Shown here: one piece after another, positions 6,179-8,952 of the stretch
Position numbering within the stretch: the first letter of the stretch is position 1
Layout of the letters: each line of letters begins with the position of its first letter
Source: an uncultured Odoribacter sp.
Lineage (GTDB): Bacteria > Bacteroidota > Bacteroidia > Bacteroidales > Marinifilaceae
DNA length: 8,952 nt
NCBI GenBank assembly: GCA_905204385.1
Contig: CAJKZL010000097.1
Span: 1 to 8,952, forward strand
Reading direction: 5' to 3'
Position numbers and translations under genes: made by a program
Notes under the pieces: model-generated
Told to the model about the DNA's origin: nothing
The model's input: the letters and a program-made list of their open reading frames with translations, nothing else
Databases searched by the model: none

Positions 6179-7255
6179 ATGTATGCGATGAAATGGATGC
6201 GTCTTATGATGGCGGTATGGAGCGGCGTGCTGATAGCTTGTCGGCCAACACCTCAGGAGACCGTAATATTCGATCCGGAAATCGTTCCGGTTTATCGTTG
6301 TTCAGAAAGAGATTCCTTGCCTGTCGATGGTATCGGTGCTTTGTTTATCGTTCTGTCGTCCGATTATCTCGTTACCGTACATTTTACTGAAGACTATTTT
6401 TTTAAAGTATATAGCAAAAAGGATTTCTCTTGGCGGGGAAACGTTCTCAACAGAGGCAGGGGGCCAAATGAACTATTGGACGTGGGATATATCAATCAAT
6501 GGAAAGAGGAAAACGGACATTTGAATATCCTTGCCAATCAACTGAACGGAAATTATGCATGGATAGATATCGATCGGGCGCTGGAAGGGAAAGACAGCAT
6601 TGTCCGTTACGAAGAATTGAAGTTTCAGGAGACACCTGAACGGTTGAGGATGGATATCTCTATGGTTAATTATTTCGGAGAGGATTCCTTATTGCTGTAT
6701 ATTGTGCCCCAGAAGACTGAAAACCGGCCGGAACGTATGGTTCCTTATTATGTCTTTTATCGTCCTAACACTGCAACTTTTGCAAAGCCTTTGCCTTTGG
6801 CTGTGATCGACGGTAAAAATGATGCCCTTTTTTCGTCTGTATATACCAGTGTGATGGCCTTCTCTCCGGACATGAGCCGTCTGGCAAGCGCAATCTGCGG
6901 TTTGCGGACGATTCAGATTCTGGATTTCAAAAAACAGAAAAGCACTGAAGTGAAATTCCCGGATTCTCCCCGTCGTATGGAAAAAACAGAGGTGAAGGAC
7001 CTGGTCTTTGGATTTGCGGGTGCAACTCGACGGTTTGCGTGGATATCCGAAGCCAAGGGAATAACAGATGTCGAATCTCATCGTATTTTTCTGGTGGATT
7101 GGGAAGGGAATCCCCGTGGTATCCTGGAATTGGATTGTAATATCTTATCTTTTTTCCCGGATGAATCGGAGAAAGTTTTGTATGTAGTGGACCGGGAGGA
7201 TGGCGTATTCCGTTATGACCTACGCGATTTTTATGATCGGATTTTGCCGGGATGA
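6179..7255 (+). CDS. TolB-like six-bladed beta-propeller lipoprotein
   Basis: The 358-residue product has a signal peptide with a good lipobox (LIAC, Cys21), so it is predicted to be an envelope lipoprotein. The mature part shows the repeated strand pattern of the Bacteroidales six-bladed propeller (TolB-like) family: GRGPNELL at 93-100, which matches the GxGPxEf signature near the end of the first blade; AFSPDMSRLASAICG at 227-241; IQILDF at 245-250; IFLVDWEGNP at 303-312; and VLYVVDREDGVFRYDL at 333-348. Length is normal for the family, whose molecular function is unknown; propellers of this kind usually bind ligands or proteins. The start is only two bases after the preceding stop (TAGTTATG), pointing to translational coupling. 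A second ATG at 6188 gives a shorter, equally good signal peptide. GC content is near that of the housekeeping genes, unlike the first gene of the cassette. The end converges on tadA. Confidence 0.82.
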   Translation: MYAMKWMRLMMAVWSGVLIACRPTPQETVIFDPEIVPVYRCSERDSLPVDGIGALFIVLSSDYLVTVHFTEDYFFKVYSKKDFSWRGNVLNRGRGPNELLDVGYINQWKEENGHLNILANQLNGNYAWIDIDRALEGKDSIVRYEELKFQETPERLRMDISMVNYFGEDSLLLYIVPQKTENRPERMVPYYVFYRPNTATFAKPLPLAVIDGKNDALFSSVYTSVMAFSPDMSRLASAICGLRTIQILDFKKQKSTEVKFPDSPRRMEKTEVKDLVFGFAGATRRFAWISEAKGITDVESHRIFLVDWEGNPRGILELDCNILSFFPDESEKVLYVVDREDGVFRYDLRDFYDRILPG

Positions 7256-7272
7256 GGAAAACAGGCTTGCAG

Positions 7273-7707
7273 CTAACGTTTATGGTGGAAAAAATCTTTC
7301 ACGATTTTGCTGCATTGGTCGGCCAGAATACCCGCAGTGACCTGGGTTCGCGGGTGAAGGACAGGCGGGGATAAGCGTGAGTATCCTCTATGGGGATCGG
7401 GAGCCCCGATCACCAGTCCTCCCAACTGTACCCATGCCAAGGCTCCGGCACACATCGTACAAGGTTCCAGGGTGACATATAGGGTGCATTCGTTCAGGTA
7501 TTTGCCTCCCAGGTGTGCTGCAGCCATGGTGATGGCGATCATTTCGGCATGGGCCGTAGCGTCGTTCAATTTCTCGGTTTCATTGTGAGCCCGCGCAATA
7601 ATTTTACCCTTGCATACTACAAGCGCTCCCACCGGTATTTCACCTTCCTCGGCAGCTATGGCGGCTTCCTCCAAGGCTTTGGACATGTATTGTTCGTGCG
7701 TTGTCAT
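7273..7707 (-). CDS. tadA: tRNA-specific adenosine deaminase
   Basis: TadA deaminates the wobble adenosine (A34) of tRNA-Arg(ACG) to inosine in the cytoplasm, so that one tRNA reads three CGN codons. The 144-residue protein contains the cytidine/deoxycytidylate deaminase zinc site: TAHAEMIA at 51-58 with ligand His53 and proton-shuttling Glu55, and LEPCTMCAGAL at 80-90 with ligands Cys83 and Cys86. GEIPVGALVV at 22-31 and the GAPDPHRGYS stretch at 101-110 are also typical. Length agrees with bacterial TadA. The reading frame is open up to 7770, but the ATG at 7707 gives the usual N-terminus (MTTHEQYM), and a -7 promoter element lies between the two candidate starts, so 7707 is preferred. The stop lies 17 bases from the end of the convergent propeller gene. 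Confidence 0.95.
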   Translation of the reverse strand: MTTHEQYMSKALEEAAIAAEEGEIPVGALVVCKGKIIARAHNETEKLNDATAHAEMIAITMAAAHLGGKYLNECTLYVTLEPCTMCAGALAWVQLGGLVIGAPDPHRGYSRLSPPVLHPRTQVTAGILADQCSKIVKDFFHHKR

Positions 7708-7735
7708 CAGTTGAATGTAGGACTTTATGGCAAGG

Positions 7736-7743
7736 CAAAGATA
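7736..7743 (-). promoter_or_regulatory. possible -7 element for tadA
   Basis: The minus strand reads TATCTTTG here, a perfect TAnnTTTG. It is 28 bases upstream of the tadA ATG. No TTTG lies at the correct -33 distance, so this is a half-match only. If used, transcription would begin inside the longer open frame and rule out its upstream ATG at 7770. Confidence 0.4.
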
Positions 7744-7772
7744 AGAGTTATTTACAAATTTCAGGTGCAAGC

Positions 7773-7797
7773 CTCCCGGTTTCGGGTCATGCGGGAG
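7773..7797. other. GC-rich inverted repeat between tadA and pgk
   Basis: CTCCCG (7773-7778) and CGGGAG (7792-7797) form a perfect six-base stem with a 13-base loop; a competing CCCG/CGGG pairing lies within it. It sits upstream of both divergent genes and has no T-tract on either side, so it does not look like an intrinsic terminator. It could be a regulator site or chance. Confidence 0.3.
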
Positions 7798-7850
7798 ACT
7801 CGGAATACAATCGTTTGAATATGATATTGAAGGGATTGTCGGTGAAAAAT

Positions 7851-7881
7851 TTTGGTTAAATTAAATTTATTCTTAATTTTA
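7851..7881 (+). promoter_or_regulatory. Bacteroidetes-type promoter for pgk
   Basis: TTTG at 7851-7854, a 19-base spacer and TAATTTTA at 7874-7881 match the consensus except for the last base of the -7 element. Transcription would begin about 45 bases before the pgk ATG, giving a leader that holds the hairpin at 7884-7899 and the tandem repeat at 7911-7924. Confidence 0.6.
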
Positions 7882-7883
7882 TC

Positions 7884-7899
7884 ATCCCCAAAAAGGGAT
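7884..7899 (+). other. small hairpin at the start of the pgk leader
   Basis: ATCCC (7884-7888) pairs with GGGAT (7895-7899) around a CAAAAA loop. It lies at or just after the expected transcription start, where a 5' stem-loop could affect mRNA stability. The stem is only five base pairs, so function is uncertain. Confidence 0.3.
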
Positions 7900-7910
7900 C
7901 CGGGATAGTT

Positions 7911-7924
7911 CATTAATCATTAAT
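7911..7924 (+). repeat. tandem 7-base repeat upstream of pgk
   Basis: CATTAAT occurs twice without a gap at 7911-7917 and 7918-7924, ending nine bases before the pgk ATG. No Shine-Dalgarno sequence is present; an unstructured AT-rich stretch here is consistent with how Bacteroidetes leaders are usually built. Confidence 0.5.
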
Positions 7925-7933
7925 AATATTTTT

Positions 7934-8952
7934 ATGCAGACGATTGACACTTATAATTTTCAAGGAAAAAGAGCATTGATCCGGGTGGATTTTAATGTGC
8001 CTTTAAATGATAAATTTGAAATTACGGACGATACCCGTATGCGGGCCGCCATCCCGACCATCAAGAAAGTGCTGGCCGGTGGAGGTTCGGTGATTCTGAT
8101 GTCTCACTTAGGGCGTCCGAAGGGAGTAGATGCTAAATATTCCCTGAAGCACATTCAGAAACATCTGGAAGAGTTATTGGGACAGCCTGTAAAATTTGCC
8201 GATGATTGTGTAGGGGAGAGTGCAAAAAAACAGGCGTCCGAACTGAAGCCCGGCGAAGTTTTATTGTTGGAAAATCTGCGGTATTATGCTGAGGAAGAAG
8301 GAAAACCCCGGGGATTGGCTGAAGATGCTTCCGATGAAGAGAAGAAAGCCGCAAAGGCTAAAGTGAAGGAATCTCAGAAAAAATTCGTTGCCGACCTGGC
8401 TTCTCTGGGGGATGTATATATCAACGATGCTTTCGGTACGGCTCACCGGGCTCATGCCTCTACTGCTTTGATCGCTAAGTATTTCCCGAACGACAAGATG
8501 TTTGGATATGTGATGGAAGGGGAATTGAAAGCGGTCGACAGTGTAATGAAAGATCCCCAGCGTCCCTTCACCGCCATTATGGGAGGTTCGAAAGTATCTT
8601 CTAAAATCGATATCATCATGAACCTGATGGATAAGGTGGACAACCTGATCCTGGGTGGAGGGATGACCTATACCTTCAAGGCTGCTTTGGGGGGACATGT
8701 CGGAAGTTCTATTTGTGAAGCCGATAAGCTTGATCTGGCGCTCGATATCATGCGGATTGCAAAAGAAAAAGGAGTGAATTTGGTGTTGTCCAATCAGGCT
8801 GTCATCGCTGATAGCTTTAGCAACAATGCCAATACCCGAATCTGCGATCCGATGAACATACCGGATGGCTGGGAAGGACTGGATATCGGTCCCGAAACCC
8901 GGGAACGCTTTGCTAAAGTCATCGAAGAATCCAAAACTATTCTGTGGAACGG
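7934..8952 (+). CDS. pgk: phosphoglycerate kinase, partial (C-terminus beyond the right edge)
   Basis: Pgk transfers the acyl phosphate of 1,3-bisphosphoglycerate to ADP in glycolysis, in the cytoplasm. There are 339 codons from the ATG at 7934 to the edge without a stop; the full protein should be about 415-420 residues, so the end of the nucleotide-binding domain is missing. Seen in order are the N-terminal RVDFNVPL signature, SHLGRPKG (substrate-binding loop), [30 protein letters not shown] with the nucleotide-binding lysine region, and [11 protein letters not shown]. Between ENLRYY and the DAFG loop there is a charged insertion rich in Lys, Glu and Ala (about residues 119-152) that I know from Bacteroidetes enzymes and not from E. 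coli Pgk. A promoter and short leader precede the gene. Divergent from tadA. Confidence 0.97.
   Translation, partial: MQTIDTYNFQGKRALIRVDFNVPLNDKFEITDDTRMRAAIPTIKKVLAGGGSVILMSHLGRPKGVDAKYSLKHIQKHLEELLGQPVKFADDCVGESAKKQASELKPGEVLLLENLRYYAEEEGKPRGLAEDASDEEKKAAKAKVKESQKKFVADLASLGDVYINDAFGTAHRAHASTALIAKYFPNDKMFGYVMEGELKAVDSVMKDPQRPFTAIMGGSKVSSKIDIIMNLMDKVDNLILGGGMTYTFKAALGGHVGSSICEADKLDLALDIMRIAKEKGVNLVLSNQAVIADSFSNNANTRICDPMNIPDGWEGLDIGPETRERFAKVIEESKTILWN

Noticed and set aside
6106..6390. 94-codon plus-strand open frame overlapping the end of the Cys-rich gene and the start of the propeller gene
   Set aside because: It lies in a different frame from two well-supported genes, has no family-like features, and the propeller frame explains the region with a clear lipobox.
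7291..7308. AAAATC/GATTTT inverted repeat near the end of tadA as a terminator for the propeller gene
   Set aside because: It has one G-C pair, no following T-tract on the plus strand, and lies in conserved coding sequence of tadA.

Overview
The window looks like chromosomal DNA of a member of the Bacteroidota, most likely order Bacteroidales. Three things point there. Several genes are preceded by the Bacteroidetes-type promoter (TTTG, 19-20 bases, TAnnTTTG). The phosphoglycerate kinase carries the lysine/glutamate-rich insertion that I associate with Bacteroides-type enzymes. A locus in the middle has the layout of a lipoprotein, a small Cys-rich secreted protein and a six-bladed propeller lipoprotein, which is typical of gut Bacteroidales. 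No RNA genes, insertion sequences or CRISPR arrays are visible. The longest stretches without a gene (1028-1242 and 7708-7933) are promoter regions between divergent genes.

Layout: (1) On the minus strand, dprA (natural transformation, DNA protection) runs off the left edge. (2) Divergent from it, a plus-strand run aroB - aroA - AspT/YidE-type transporter covers 1243-5209. It combines two shikimate-pathway enzymes, dehydroquinate synthase and EPSP synthase, with an inner-membrane exchanger that has two cytoplasmic RCK_C domains. (3) A new promoter at 5257-5288 starts a three-gene cassette (5304-7255): a thioredoxin-like lipoprotein with two CxxC motifs, a 97-residue secreted Cys-rich protein that resembles a divergent NVEALA-family member, and a TolB-like six-bladed beta-propeller lipoprotein. 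The first gene is very AT-rich (about 27% GC in the 180 bases counted), while the third is close to the surrounding genome (about 43%). (4) tadA (tRNA adenosine deaminase) lies on the minus strand and converges on the cassette with a 17-base gap. (5) pgk (glycolysis) starts on the plus strand at 7934 and runs off the right edge.

Most of the window is housekeeping. The part that is not well described is the envelope cassette. Its products are predicted to be exported: two lipoproteins, one with a possible disulfide-active site, flank a small secreted protein with five cysteines. This suggests, but does not prove, that the redox lipoprotein and the propeller act on or bind the small protein.
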